Translations under genes and position numbers: made by a program | Source of the DNA: Strongyloides papillosus | Lineage: Eukaryota; Nematoda; Chromadorea; Rhabditida; Strongyloididae | Length of the DNA stretch: 64,000 bases | NCBI GenBank assembly: GCA_005656395.1 | Contig: SRSI01000072.1 | Span: 152,462 to 216,461 of the forward strand | Direction: 5' to 3' | Part shown: positions 1 through 12,087 of the stretch, piece after piece | Position numbering within the stretch: position 1 is the first letter of the stretch | Layout of the letters: every line of letters starts with the position of its first letter | The notes under the pieces: model-generated | Databases searched by the model: none | Told to the model about the DNA's origin: nothing | Seen by the model: only the letters and a program-made list of their open reading frames with translations

Positions 1-1
1 C

Positions 2-66
2 GTGCATACCCGGTAATGCATGTTTTGAGGAAACGTAAGTTACTGGGTGCATACCCGGGTATGCAC
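2..66. repeat. Short palindromic repeat pair
   Basis: Positions 47-66 form a perfect 20 bp palindrome (gtgcatacccgggtatgcac). An imperfect copy of the same motif lies at 2-20. The GC content is high for this window. No gene is attached, and it may be the edge of a repeat that begins outside the window. Confidence 0.6.
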
Positions 67-179
67 ACGAAGGTCAACGAGTTAAAAATATCTTCGTAAG
101 TTCGTGGTTCTAATAGAGTATTCTATTATTTATTTTTTCATTGCACGTTATACCTTTGTTCTTAAATAATTTTTTTAAC

Positions 180-569
180 ATTTCAGAAATGCATTTACGT
201 GAAAAAAAGTTCTAATCTGAATCGTTTTTCACAGCTGTTTCTCTAAAGCAGGAGGAAAAGGAGTCAATAGTAAAAGAGAAAAAGTAACCACTGGTTGAGA
301 AGGATGTGGCATAAGAAGATTTAGAAGAGCAACAAAGTTTAGAAAAAAAAGCTAGAGACGCGATACGAACTATGAATTTTCAGCAAAATTTCCATCAAGC
401 ATCACAAAGAAAAATATTTAAAACACTATTACCTTGTCTTCATTTACAGTACACAAAAAGTAATGGAAGAGAATCTGATGTAGCAAGTCTCCTACGCGAT
501 AACATGAACGCCATCCAACAACTACAACATTTAATGAATGTAACTCAAGATACAGATGGAAATAGCTAA
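180..569 (+). pseudogene. Decayed coding fragment, unknown
   Basis: From about 228 one frame reads as a charged, lysine- and glutamate-rich protein with two TAA stops before about 330. It then stays open to a TAG/TAA end near 569. A possible acceptor lies at 445-450 (tttacag). The composition (SLKQEEKES, EDLEEQQSLEKK) looks like real coding sequence that has gained stops. I do not recognise the family. Since the next coding remains on this strand are a retrotransposon, it may be the 5' part of the same element. Downstream, 570-720 has a glycine/asparagine-rich reading (GNNGQPQ-like), also broken. Confidence 0.35.
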
Positions 570-1062
570 GTTCTTATTAATTATGGGAATGATTAAACTC
601 CCAATGTTTATGGGAATGGACAACCTCAAATGTTTTGGTATCTGGGAAATATTCCATCACCTTTTTCCGTTATAATGGAAATGGACAGGATTAATATATG
701 TATCATCTAGGAAATTTCAAACAACGAAATTCATCGGCCAATAAATAAGTGTATCTTAGTAGATTTTGTTAAAAAAATAAATCTTTTTATTATAATTTTT
801 TAATTTGTCATGATTTTAATTTTTTGAATTCATAAGTTGTCACTAAATATAATCGCTATACTTATTTTATCAATGTTAATAATATATTGTATAAATTTCA
901 TTTGTATCAATTTTAATTTGTACAAATGCTAATACAATTTGTAAAATAATGATTACAATTATAATTCACAATAATTTATATTAGTAATACCGTTATGAAT
1001 GAAATTTTATAAAAATTATAAATATGATACACACACATACACTTATGATACTCATAAGTAAA

Positions 1063-1083
1063 ATATATATATATATATATATA
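1063..1083. repeat. AT dinucleotide microsatellite
   Basis: About ten AT units in a row. The preceding 600-1060 is AT-rich and holds nothing I can support. Confidence 0.85.
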
Positions 1084-1440
1084 CTCGTGTCCTCGGGTTG
1101 GTAACGCCTACGTAACATCAAGACTATAAAATGTCTTGATGATGCAATAATAAATCAGTTATCTTCCTGAGGACATCTAAACTACTTTATCTTTGTATTG
1201 TTATTTTCTTTTATTAAAACATTTCTTAAACATACCTTTTATATTCAAATTCTCCCATCACACCGCTACACTGAGGATCTACAACGATACAAAAGATTGC
1301 CCATTTTCTCCTTTAGTCGCGTCTTACAACAATGTCTTTTGGTACTATTTTGACTTAAGACATCTTCTTTTTTACATATTCAGTTTTTGCAATTTCACTG
1401 CGTTGTCACGACATTAGTAATATTTTTCTAAGTGAACAAA

Positions 1441-2572
1441 ATGAATCCTACTAAAACATTGAATGAACTGAAAGACCTGGAAAGCTAGAACCTTGAAAGA
1501 CGTTATTAAGAAAGTAATTCCAGAGTGCAAGATGGATGAAGTCAAAAGAGACAAAATTCTGGAAATAAAAAAACAACCGCCGTCAATTGAGGAGGTAGGA
1601 AATATACTAGAAGAGATTAGTGCTACTACGAACTATGGTTAAGGGCTAGATTAATAAAACCTTCTCTTTAAAAGAAAATAAAGAATATGCAGCTAGACAA
1701 ACAACTCTTCCAATTACAAAAATTAGCTTTAGCTGCGTTAGCAATGATAGGAGCCGACAATACTAGTAGAGAAGTAGTTTAATCTGGTGCATTAGTCTGC
1801 CTCAACAACACTGTTGACCAACTAAGAGCAAGTTTATGGATACGAAGTGTTAATGAAAAGTTAAAAGTCCCCAAAACCATCAAATTGGAGGAAAGTAGAC
1901 TCGAGGAAGGTCGACTTCTCTTGGTTGACGAAAAATTTATTGCGGATGTAAAGAACTGCAACACACAGGTTGAGAAGCTTAAGGAACTTAAAAGAAAAGG
2001 TGGTGAAGGTGTTAATGTTTTCTTAAAGAAACCTAAATGGATAAATTTTCAACCCCCTATCAACATTAACATACCACCAATGAATGCTCTAGCACCACAC
2101 ATTCCTCAAATGAACGTTCAACCACCACAAAATAATATAAGATTAGTTGTCGATAAAAATATCTTCTCCACAATTAAAGATTTTTCGCTATAGAGGAAGG
2201 TATTTACTGACAGTTTGTTGTTAGACACTGTCTATATAGGCGCTTCTTAGGAGGTTATTAAACCTAGTAAATTCGATTTAGGTAATTCTGTTATAGACCA
2301 GAGATATGTATATGAGCTTTTACAATCAAGTTTCATTAGAGTAGCTGAGAACAAACCTAGTTTTGTTGCACCAATATTTTAATAAACAAAAAACAGGTGA
2401 TAAAAAATTAGTCTTCAACGCGAAATAGATAAATGAGCACATCTTGGTCCCACATTTTAAATACAGTGATATTAGAGAAGTTAAAAGAACCGTAATAAAA
2501 AATTGGTATGACATAACAATAGATCTATCGAATGTCTACATGAGCATTTCTCTTAAAAAAGAGATGAAGATA
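1441..2572 (+). pseudogene. Retrotransposon remnant (Gag-like and RT-like, DIRS-type)
   Basis: Several frames, with stops and frameshifts, together read as a retrotransposon. Around 1487-1645 there is a helical acidic stretch (KKVIPECKMDEVKRDK). Around 1690-2190 there is a Gag-like region (LALAALAMIGADNTS, DEKFIADVKNCNTQVEKLK) resembling the Gag of DIRS-type elements. Around 2330-2560 comes the start of a reverse transcriptase: KKLVFNAK, stop, INEHLVPHFKYSDIREVKR, then the ITIDLSNVYMSI block, matching the family pattern 'R/K-LVFD-x-R-x-LN ... HFK ... DL-x-x-AY'. The RT is cut exactly where the TIR element at 2573 begins. DIRS-type is my best guess; another LTR class is possible. Non-functional. 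Confidence 0.6.
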
Positions 2573-4663
2573 TACAGAGTGGCCCACATAAGACTCTCCA
2601 GACATTTGAATATGTATGTCTGCGCGTAGATAAGTTACAAATATATTATTATACTCGTTTTGTAGCTGAGATACATATGATTCTAAGTCAATAAATTTCA
2701 CAACGAAATGTGAATTCTGGGCTGAATTATACGCTTTAAAGTTTGGGTGCATTTTTTGACTTTCATTTAATGTAACGTTTTAATTTATAAAGCCTTTTTA
2801 ATAATTGTTGCAGATTCTGAAAATACAAAGTCTTTTGCACTAAATTCCAAAATATCATAAAAATTGAACTTCAAAAACTATGTTTAAATTTTAAATACAG
2901 GGTGTTTCAAATAAGTCTGAAACATTCTAAATGTTAATAACTTTTTTATTTTTTGATCAAATTTAATAATTTTTTTTGCAAAAAAAATGGGTAAAGCTTG
3001 GAATTTTTGGCCGTATAATTTTTTTTGTTGAAATTTTTTTTGCTGCAGATTTTTTTAAATTCACCGACTATTTTATACGTCAAAATTTTTATTACCTTAA
3101 AAAAAACAACTTGGAATAGTGTTGGAAATTACATCTTATGTTTTTTCATAGCTTCAAAAGCTTCTTCAATCGGTTAGCAAAAGCTTTAAAAAACTTTTTT
3201 TTACCATTAATTTGTTTATAAGTAGCATTGTTAAACGAACCTCTCAGAAATCTTAGTTGAATCAAAAGAGACGTTTTTGAAGCTCTTTAAACAAAAGCTG
3301 ATATCTTTTTGATCATTATTCCAAATTTTTAGTCATAAAATAATATGACTTTGGCATGTAAAATAGTCAATTTTTAGAGAAAAAAGTTTGCAGCAAAAAG
3401 GAAATTTTACAAAAGAATTATATAGGCAAAAATTCCGAGCTTTATCCATTATTTTGCAAAAAAAATTATTAAATTTGATCGAAAAATAAAAAAGTTATTA
3501 ACGTTTAGAATGTTTCAGACCTATTTGGGACACCCTGTTAAAGTCAAAAATTTCGATTTTTGTCAAAATTTTCATGTTTTTTAACAATAAAATTTCTATC
3601 AGGTAATTTTAGAAAACGTTATATCAATATTCTTATATAATAAGCAAAGCTCTATCAAATTAATATAGTACCACTAAATTTAATTGCGTTTGAAGAAAGT
3701 TATGAATAGTCAAAAATTTACTATTTTTTACAATAATTCTAGTAAAAAAAGAAAATATGTCAATTTTTTCAAATTTTTGAGCACGGATTATTTTTTATTT
3801 TTAAAAATAATCAAAATATTGTCTTATTTTGATTGTTACTCGCTCATAATTTAAAAATAAAGGGTATAAGTTTACGAGTAGATATATGAAAAATTTAAAA
3901 GACACAATATAATTGTTCTTATAGGGTAATATCTATACAAAATAGTATAAAATGATAGTGAATAGTGTAAAAATATTAAAAATTTTTTTCTTTAATTTGA
4001 ATGATAAAGAATATTTTAATACTTTAGACAATGTATGAACAAACGAGTAATAGTCTGTAAACTAATATTATTAAGTAGTGTTACTATTGTTATTAGAATA
4101 CCATAAAGATCAAAAAAAGTATTATTTGCATTTTAATTTCTAAATGAAAGTGTCAAAAAGTCGTCTTTGACAAATTATAACTCCTTTCAAACTCAATCAC
4201 TATGAACAGTCATATACTCATTCGATAGAGCTTTGCTTACTCTATCAGAATATCAATAAAACATCTTCAAAATTACCTGGTAAAAATTTTATTGTCCAAA
4301 AATATAAAATTTTAGAAAAAATCGAGATTTTTTTCTTTATTTAAAAATATAACGTAGTTGGTGGACTTTGATTTTCATAACATTTTAGGAGTTAGTACAA
4401 AAGACTTTGTACTTTTAGAATCTGTAACAATCATTAAAAAATCCTTTCAAATAAAAAATTTACATTTAATGAAAGTTGAAAAATGCACTTAAAGTTTTAA
4501 AGTCTATAACTCTGCCCAAAATCTACATTTCGTTGCAGAATCTATAGATTTAGCATCACTTATATCTCAGCTACAAAATCAGTATAATAACATATTTGTA
4601 GCTCATCTACGCGCAGAGGTACATATGCAAATGTCTGAGGAGTCTTATGTAGACCACCTTGTA
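2573..4663. mobile_element. ~1.45 kb long-TIR element, copy A (with nested insert)
   Basis: The left end (TACAGAGTGGCCCACATAAGAC) and the reverse complement of the right end (TACAAGGTGGTCTACATAAGAC) match, and the inverted similarity runs inward for several hundred bases, including 'gcgcgtagat' and 'acaaagtcttttg' blocks on both sides. TA dinucleotides flank it (2571-2572 and 4664-4665), which fits a Tc1/mariner-type target duplication. Removing the 645 bp insert at 2896-3540 leaves 1446 bp, the same size as two other copies (24847-26628 without its insert; 39887-41325). There is no transposase, so it is non-autonomous. It sits inside the reverse-transcriptase remnant. Confidence 0.85.
2896..3540. 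mobile_element. Nested ~645 bp foldback MITE
   Basis: It starts TACAGGGTGTTTCAAATAAG and ends with the inverse (cttatttgggacaccctgtta, slightly diverged). The inverted similarity covers about the outer 120 bases, including 'gaaacattctaaatgttaataac' and a 'gcaaaaaaaatgg(g/a)taaagc' block. It carries no coding sequence. It is inserted in the left half of the larger element, so it is the younger of the two. Confidence 0.85.
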
Positions 4664-4822
4664 TATTAAATATAATATATTATTTTTGTTATTCTTTTTC
4701 CTATAAAAAGTATGTCACCTATTGTAAATTGCGTGTATGTCTTCTCATTTTCAGACGCCTAGTCGAATAAGAGCATAAAATATACAAAGTTTACGTAATA
4801 GGTACCATTTTTTATCACTACT

Positions 4823-5219
4823 ATGAGCGACAAAAATTTATTAAATAAGCCAATAAGTGAAATATTAGAATCTAACGTGAACAAAATTGATCTAGACCCA
4901 AAAAATCAAAATACTCACGATGTACTTCCAACCAATGTTGGAATACAAACAGCTTGATCAACATCGACAGCTAAAGGGATTGAAACAGATGATAAACAAT
5001 CTTCCGATAAAGGAAAGAAAGGAATGAATAAGACAAGAACAGAAGGAACACATCCAGCTGAAACCAAAAAAACAGTCAAAAAATTGTTTTCATTTGAAAC
5101 CCTTGTAAAAGCCATGCACTGTTGTGAGGTGTCAGCTTTGCTTGCAGAGCATTCAATGCAAGGAGTACCACATCGTGAGATATCTGTAGAACGGTTATGT
5201 GTTCCACTTATTGCCTTAT
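4823..5219 (+). pseudogene. Truncated copy of the 329-aa unknown family
   Basis: The frame from the ATG at 4823 has an in-frame TGA near 4954, then continues as KKLFSFETLVKAMHCCEVSA, AEHSMQGVPHREISVERLC and VPLIAL, about 85% identical by eye to residues 89-134 of the intact gene at 28626-29615. Similarity stops at the LIAL codons (about 5219), exactly where the palindromic repeat begins, so the 3' two thirds is missing. About 105 bases upstream (from ~4716) also match the upstream region of the intact gene. The duplication therefore included genomic flank and was not a processed mRNA copy. Confidence 0.85.
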
Positions 5220-7835
5220 TTCTATAACAAAAAGAAATAAGGAAAAAAAATTTGTCTCTTTCATAACTCTTCTCAAACTTAACCGATTTTTACGAGTAAA
5301 TAGCTAAAAGATGTGTTTTTTTCTAACTTAGTGGGCAAGATAGGTCTTAAAAGTTTTTGGGCCATAATTGGCCATGTTATCTTTAAAAAATATCGTTTTT
5401 TTGACCTTTTTTAGCATGGATTTGACAAGGGATAAACGTTATTTCAAAACAGATAATATACAATGGTTCATATACCATTTTAGAAGATCTACTACCAGAA
5501 AAGGGAGGAAACATAATTCTATTGAATTGTAATAAAAATTGGTCGAGTTATGGTCCAAAGAGTGGTGACTATTTTAAAAAAATTTTTAAAAAGTTATATA
5601 GTTATAACTTAGTCATAACTTGATAAAATGAAATAAAATAGTATCTGTTAAATAGATCTACGGCTAACTCAAGAAGTAAGAGTCTGCGAAGTTTATAGCT
5701 CAGCTACGAAAGAATTTATATTTATTTGAATCTCAACTTTTTCGCTTTTATTTCATTTTTTTCACAAAAATCAATTTTTTCTTCAGCATAACTTTCCTTA
5801 AACTTGATCAATTTTTATGATTTAGTAGTCATTTGATGTATTTTTTTCTAACTTAGTGGGGAAAATAAGTTTCACAACTTTTGGTCTAAAATTAGCCAAG
5901 TTATTTTTAAAAAACACTACTTTTTTGGACACTTTTTTGCATAGTTTTGTGCAGAAATTAACTTCCTTCAAAGATAATCAAATAAATCGCTTTAGTAATT
6001 ATTAAAAAAATTTAAATCTGGAGTCCTGGGGAAACACAATAGGATATAAATATATGAAAAACTGGCTAAGTTATGGATCCAAGAATAGTCATCATTTTTT
6101 AAATAAAAAACGAAAATTTTTTAATGCTATAAATTAAATAAAAAGTTGTTTGAAATGAATAAATCCAAATTACTACATAGATTTATGCCTAACTTAAAAA
6201 ATAAAACTACAACGAATTATATTCATTAACAACATAAAGAGTTATACTTATTTAAATATCAATTTTCCGCTTTTTCTTCATCTTTTTCACAAAAATCAAT
6301 TTTGTGATTAACATAACTTTCTTAAAACCTGGTTAATTTTTATGATGAAGTAGTCATTAGATGTATTTTTTTTAACTTAGTGGGGAAAACGACCTTTGAA
6401 AATATTAGTTCAAAATAGGCCATGTTATTTTTAAAAAACACCATTTTTTAGTCACTTTTTTTGTGTAGTTTTGTCTTTCAAATGACTTTTAAAAAAGTAA
6501 ATAAAGTTTTATGTTTTATGATTTATTTGAAAGGTAAAAGTCAGAAATAAGGGAAAAACACAACAGCATTAACATTGATAAAAAATCGTCTAAGTTATGG
6601 GTCAATAAATGATGACTATTTTTTTTATGAAAATTAAAATGTTCAATAGTTATTACTAAATGCACACCTAAAAAAATAAAGTAAACATAATTTTTTTAAA
6701 ATAGATCTACATCTAATTTAAAGAATGAGACTATCGCGAAGTTTATAGCTTATCTACAAAACGATTTATGCCAATTTTACTGTAATTTTTCTTGCTTTTT
6801 TCTACTTTTCTTGCAAAAATCAATTTTGTTACAGACATAACTCTTTTCAAACTTGATCAGTCTTTATGCTTAAACATTTAGTAGATGTGCTCTGTTCTAA
6901 CTTAGTGTAGAAAATGAGTCTAAAAACTTTTGGTCCACAATTAAACAAGTTAATTTTTAAAAATGCTACTTTCTTGGACACACTTTTGCTTAGTTTTGTT
7001 ACGGAAATAAATCTTTCTAAAATTAATGAAATTTTATGGTTTATGACTCATTTGAAAGGTACAATTTCAGAATAGAGCGGAAAATAACAGCATAAGAATT
7101 GATAAACAATTGGCGAAGTTATGGGTCAATAAATGATGACCATCTTTTTAATGAAAATGAAAAATTTAAATAGTTATGACATAATGGAAACTTGACAAAA
7201 TAAAGTAAACATAATTTTTTAAATAGATCTAGATCTAACTGTGAAAATGAAACTATTGCAAAAGTTTATAGCTTATCTACAAAACGATTTATGCCAATGT
7301 TAGTGTATTTTTTCTTGCATTTTTCTGTTTTTTTTTGAAAAATCAATTTTGTTCCAGACATAACCCTTTTCAAACTTGATCAAATTTTACGACTAAACAT
7401 TTAATAAATGTATTTTTTTCCAACTTAGGGGGAAAAATGTGTCTTAAAACATTTGGTTCATAATTGACTAAGTTATGTTTAAAAAACACCACTTTTTCGA
7501 CACATTTTTGTATATTTTTTTACCAGAAATAACTCTTTCCAAAGTTGGTGAAATTTTATGGTTTATGACGCATTTGAAAAGTAAATTTAGAAATAAGGAG
7601 AAAAGTAAATACTTAAAAGATTAATAAAAAATGAATCAAGTAATGGATCAAAAGATGATCATTTTTTTAGTAAAAATTAAAATTTTCTAAAATTATAATT
7701 TTATTCAAAGTTGTTAAAGAAAATAAAGCTAAATTTAGTACGTAGAACAAAGTCTTGCATAAAATATGAAAACTATAGCAACGTTTGTAGCTTAAAAACG
7801 AAAGAAGTTATTTTAGGTATTAATTTTTTTGTTTT
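5220..7835 (+). repeat. Left tandem array, five ~524 bp units
   Basis: The marker 'taacttagtgggg' recurs at 5323, 5848, 6372, 6897 and 7420, spacing 523-525. Each unit also has 'gttatgggtcaa(t/a)', 'tcaattttgtt-xx-agacataac' and 'gatctac(a/g)tctaact' blocks. Units differ from each other at many positions, so the array is old. Only the innermost part (from 7372) is identical to the other arm. No coding sequence is seen. Confidence 0.9.
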
Positions 7836-8383
7836 TTCATCTATATATTTGTAAAATTAAGGTAGATATGTAGTTAATAAAGCAATGATATTAAATTATT
7901 TATACTAATTTAAATAATATAATAGAAAGTCACTTAAATTAATACTTGGAATGATTCAAATGTTCATTTTTATCCACTTTTTGGATATAAATAAAATTCT
8001 TTGTGTTTGGTAAATTTTTATTTAACTAAACAGTTTCAATAAATGTAAACGTTGTAAAATGATTTTCAGACTCAGAAATATTTCATATGTCATAACAATG
8101 TATTTTCGACTATCTTTTTTTTCCAGAAATGTATAATTTAATGAAACAATTTTTTTATATGCATACGTGCATTGAAAATTTAGTATAAAAATGCTTTTAT
8201 AAAAAATATGCTTCGCAGACCAACCCTAATTTGCCGAAGGCGGATTTAAGGCTGATTTTATAAAATTAAAAGAAGTATGTTATTTTTTCTAATTTTTCAA
8301 CATCGTTAAAAATTCTTTATTAATAGTATATGAAATATTATTGCATTTCCTATTGTTAACTGTTCATATTTAGAGCATAAATC

Positions 8384-9170
8384 CAAATAAGAACAAGTTC
8401 GAAAATACGATATTTTTGAAATATGCGTAAAAATGCTTTTATAGGATAATAATAGTATAAAACAGTATGAAATACAAATAAATAATAAAAAATTAAAGAT
8501 TTTTCAAAATATCTAAGTAATGAAAATTATTGAAATTTTTTATCAATATATAAACAAATAAGCAATATTTTGTAAATTATCATACTTTTTGATAATAATA
8601 TTATTATTTAATATCAAATACAATGAAAAAAATAATGTTTGTAACTTAATTTTTTACCAAAAGTACAAAATTAACAATTTTGGTAAATCATAAATTTTGC
8701 TATTCTAGTTTGATTTTAATGACATTATACTCATTCGATAGATCATCGTTTACTCTATTAGAATAATGATACCACATTTGCTATAATCTTTTCAACAAAC
8801 TGTAATTTAAAAAAACCACAAATTTTTTCCAAAAATCAAGGTGTTTTGTTTTAATTAAAAATAAAATAATGTTAATGAAGTTTAATATATATGATATGGC
8901 AGATTGTAATACAAAAGTAATTAAGCTTTCGACCTGTAAAAGAATTATCTCAATGTCTTTTTATTAAAAAAAGCTATCTGCACAAATAGAGCAAAAACAC
9001 TTTTTTTAAATATCCATAAGTCCTGATGAAACCATAATTATTTAATGAGACAAAAAATAATAAATATTACTTCACTAAACTACTAAGTCACAAAATTTCA
9101 CGCCTTTATCTCAGGAAGGAAAAAATTACTAACGTTCGCAAGTGGAGAGTTACTTTTGAGACACCCTGTA
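8384..9170 (-). mobile_element. Truncated TIR element relative in left arm
   Basis: The right end is ...AGACACCCTGTA at 9170. Inward, blocks such as 'actcattcgatagat' and 'tttactctattagaat' match the middle and right half of the ~1.45 kb family (compare 4225-4260). The other terminus is missing. It is a distant subfamily with different TIR sequence (TACAGGGTGTCTCAAAAG). Confidence 0.55.
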
Positions 9171-9488
9171 TATTTATCTTATATTGTATTCTTATCATTT
9201 CATCCAGGCAACGGCAATAAATTAAATTCTACTTATATCATAAAAATATGTTGACATTGAAAAAAGTTATACACATTTTAATTTTTATGACAAATCTGGA
9301 GACATTTTGTACTTAAACAATTATTTATTTAAAAGTTTTTGTTTACAAAAAATGCTTATTTAAATATATTTATTTTTATATTAAATTTTTGACGTAATTA
9401 ATATGACTAATTACATTAGAAATAAATAAAGGTGAGTATATTAAATGTACTTCTATTTAAAATTATATTATATTTATTACAATTTTGT

Positions 9489-10711
9489 TTAAAGATTTTT
9501 TGATTTATCATCGTTAACTTCTTCATAAGAAATATTTAAATAATTATATTTGCTATTACCATTAAAAACTACAAATACTTCACTAGACAATGCAGGAAGT
9601 TCAACACTTGAACTATTTTTACATAGATAGACACCTTTTGCGCCTTTATCTTCACGAACTAAAACTTCTAGATATAAATTACTATTCTCGCATTGGCTAT
9701 TTTCATATTCTAATTTTTCAACTGTAACTTTTACTTTTTTTCCGTTATTCTTTGATTTTATTTTATAATGGCAACTTCCACTAATACCTGTTATTTCTAA
9801 ATTACTCTTTTTTTCTTCTGCCACCAAATTTTGTTGTGAAGGGCATTGGGTACTAGTGTTAGGTACAAAATCTGTACATTTTTCACCTGTCAAATATTCT
9901 GGACATTTGCATTTTTTTTGAAATTCAGAAGTAGGAGGATGATATCCACCGTATTCACAGTTGATAGTTGTTGAAACACTATCACAATAATAGTAAAACA
10001 TATGTTTATAGTCATTATGGCGAAAAACTTTACCGTTACCAAAAGAAGGTTGATATGCTTTATATAAATTAACAGTATAAGTTTGTTTTCCATTCCCTAC
10101 ACTTCCAAAGTAAGGATTAAAGAACATTGGAGATCCAAAATCAAATTCTGTATCTTTTAAATATGTTATGTCATCTTTTTTTGTTTGTTTGTAATATTTT
10201 TCAAATTCTGGCTTGATATGACTGCTATTAACAGTTACATCACTATCTCTATCATGACGTCCAACTTCTGGGATTATATTTAGAGCCTGACCTATGTAAA
10301 AAGATAAGTTTTTATAATTATCATACACATCCTTTTTTAAATACACGGTTGTTGGATTTTGTGGATCTACAGATAATTTTATTTCATTTTCTTTCTCCGT
10401 TACTTCGAAGTTAATACCTATATCTTCTTTAACTGGGCCTTCTTTTTTTTCTTTAAAATTCAAACAAGTAAATCTATTTATTTGACGAAATATTCTTCTT
10501 AATATGTCACTTGACATACCGTTTTGATAATAGTAGGTAGCCTCTCCAGATTTTTTGTGATATGGTGGAGTTTTTGTTGGAGAAGACGCACTTTGAATAT
10601 TTTTTTCACTAGCTTCTTGTGCCGACTAAAAGATATATTACATTTAACATAAAAACTTACACATAGCATTATGTATAGTGAAACTAAGGAAAATACAAAA
10701 GAAATCTTCAT
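9489..10711 (-). CDS. Astacin-like protein lacking zinc site, left copy
   Basis: Two exons, 10661-10711 and 9489-10625, with a 35 nt intron. The 395-residue protein is identical to the right copy. Residues 1-19 are a signal peptide (MKISFVFSLVSLYIMLC then SAQ). An astacin-like domain spans about 54-240: TCLNF matches the family TC-x-x-F, and RHDRD, then FDFGSPM, match the SRPDRD and FDYGSVM segments. The zinc motif HExxHxxGxxH is replaced by FYIGQALNIIP (126-136), and the Met-turn SxMHY by SPMFF (182-186), so all three His ligands, the catalytic Glu and the Tyr are gone. An EGF-like module follows (240-267, CEYGGYHPP...CKCP...C), then a CUB-like tail from about C278. It is presumably secreted and binds rather than cuts; the function is unknown. 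Transcribed away from the palindrome centre. Confidence 0.85.
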
Positions 10712-11402
10712 TATTAAATTATAAGAGAAAAAACTATTTTGATAAAACGTGAAAAACTTGGAGATTAAATACAATTTTTTGACAATAAAGATCTTATTAA
10801 TCAAATAGTATTAAAGTTTATTTATTAATCAATCAAAATTTCTAATTAATTTACTGCAATATAAGTTTAAAAATGATATAATTAACATAAAATTTGTTTA
10901 ATAAAATAAATATTGACAATATATTTTATAGTAAATATTTCAAAATTTGCAAGAATATTAAATAATTGTTTAGTAATAATACCAAAAATTATCTTTTGAA
11001 AAGTATTGTAGTAAAGTAAATCTATCAAAGTAATTTTTTGTTTTTTAATATTTACTACGTCAATGCTTATAACATTATATTATTAATATAAAAAATTTAT
11101 GATTTTGTAAAAAACCTGTGCCTAAAGTAATTATACATAAAATTCTTTTCAGCTAAATTAAAATTTCCTTTTAGACACCCTTAAATGTGGAAATAAAATA
11201 TTTTTTTAATAAATTAATAATCTATATATTTTCAAAAAAATTAGTCAATGCCCACAGATTTGGTTTTATAAATATTAAAATTTTTTAAAGCTTTAAAAAT
11301 TAAAAATAAATTTTATTTTTTTAAATACATATTCTTATTTTAAATTAACATTAAAAATATATAAAATAAAAATTTTTTTTGAAAAATTTAAAATACGTGT
11401 TT

Positions 11403-11630
11403 CAGAATAAAAGATTAAATTGGTAGTTTATTTTCACAAATAAGGAAGATATAAAAAACTAAGTAATAAGTTAATAATTTAAAAAGGAAAACTCACCCTC
11501 TCTGAACTATGAGGAGGTTAATGTTAGTTGACTAAGAGAGGGTGCCATAGTATTTTTGTTATTATTTACAGATGGAAAAATTCATGACAAACAATCAATC
11601 ATGACTATTTGATTGTATCATGAAACAATA
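11403..11630 (+). repeat. Dispersed hairpin repeat, copy 1
   Basis: A ~228 bp unit containing a perfect 10 bp stem, caccctctct ... agagagggtg (about 11495-11542), around a loop with 'ttaatgttagttgac'. The same unit occurs at 14993-15220 (mirror) and 42160-42386. Possible TE terminal or structured RNA. Confidence 0.7.
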
Positions 11631-12087
11631 CGTTTCTTGAAAAACTCGAACAAGGTGGGACAAGCATAAAACTAATACCCACATTTTAGATTCTTAAACA
11701 ATACCCCTAGGTGACGTATTACCACATATAAAATATTAGCTTCATATCTCTACTCTTCGCGTTTTTATGGCTTCAGAAACTTTCCGACCATGATTGCGTA
11801 TCTCGAAAACTACTTTATGAAACTATAACAATATCTATATTAATCTTCACCATTTTTTAAGTACTTTTCAAGTACCAAGATAAATTTCAAAAAATCTTAC
11901 TTATAAGTATATTTTGTGACAGAAAATTATAAAAAATGAAAAATTTCAATCTGGAAAACATTGAATTCAAATTTAGCGTGTCTGAAAACCTATATATACG
12001 TTTTCAAATTATTCAAAAAGTACTGAGAAAAAAGTTTTACGTGAAAAATTTTGAACATAATTTTCAAAATCAACAAAATTCATTTTA

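Larger units (their letters stand above)
7372..12087 (+). repeat. Palindrome identical arm, left (4716 bp)
   Basis: It pairs with 14536-19251. No differences were found in the stretches compared (both boundaries, the whole gene, 8160-8290, 11400-11640, 11950-12087). Identity stops sharply: at 7371 (c against expected t) and at 12088 (c against expected a), with frequent mismatches beyond both points although homology continues. The contents are the innermost tandem unit, a truncated TIR element, the astacin-like gene, and a hairpin repeat. Confidence 0.88.
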
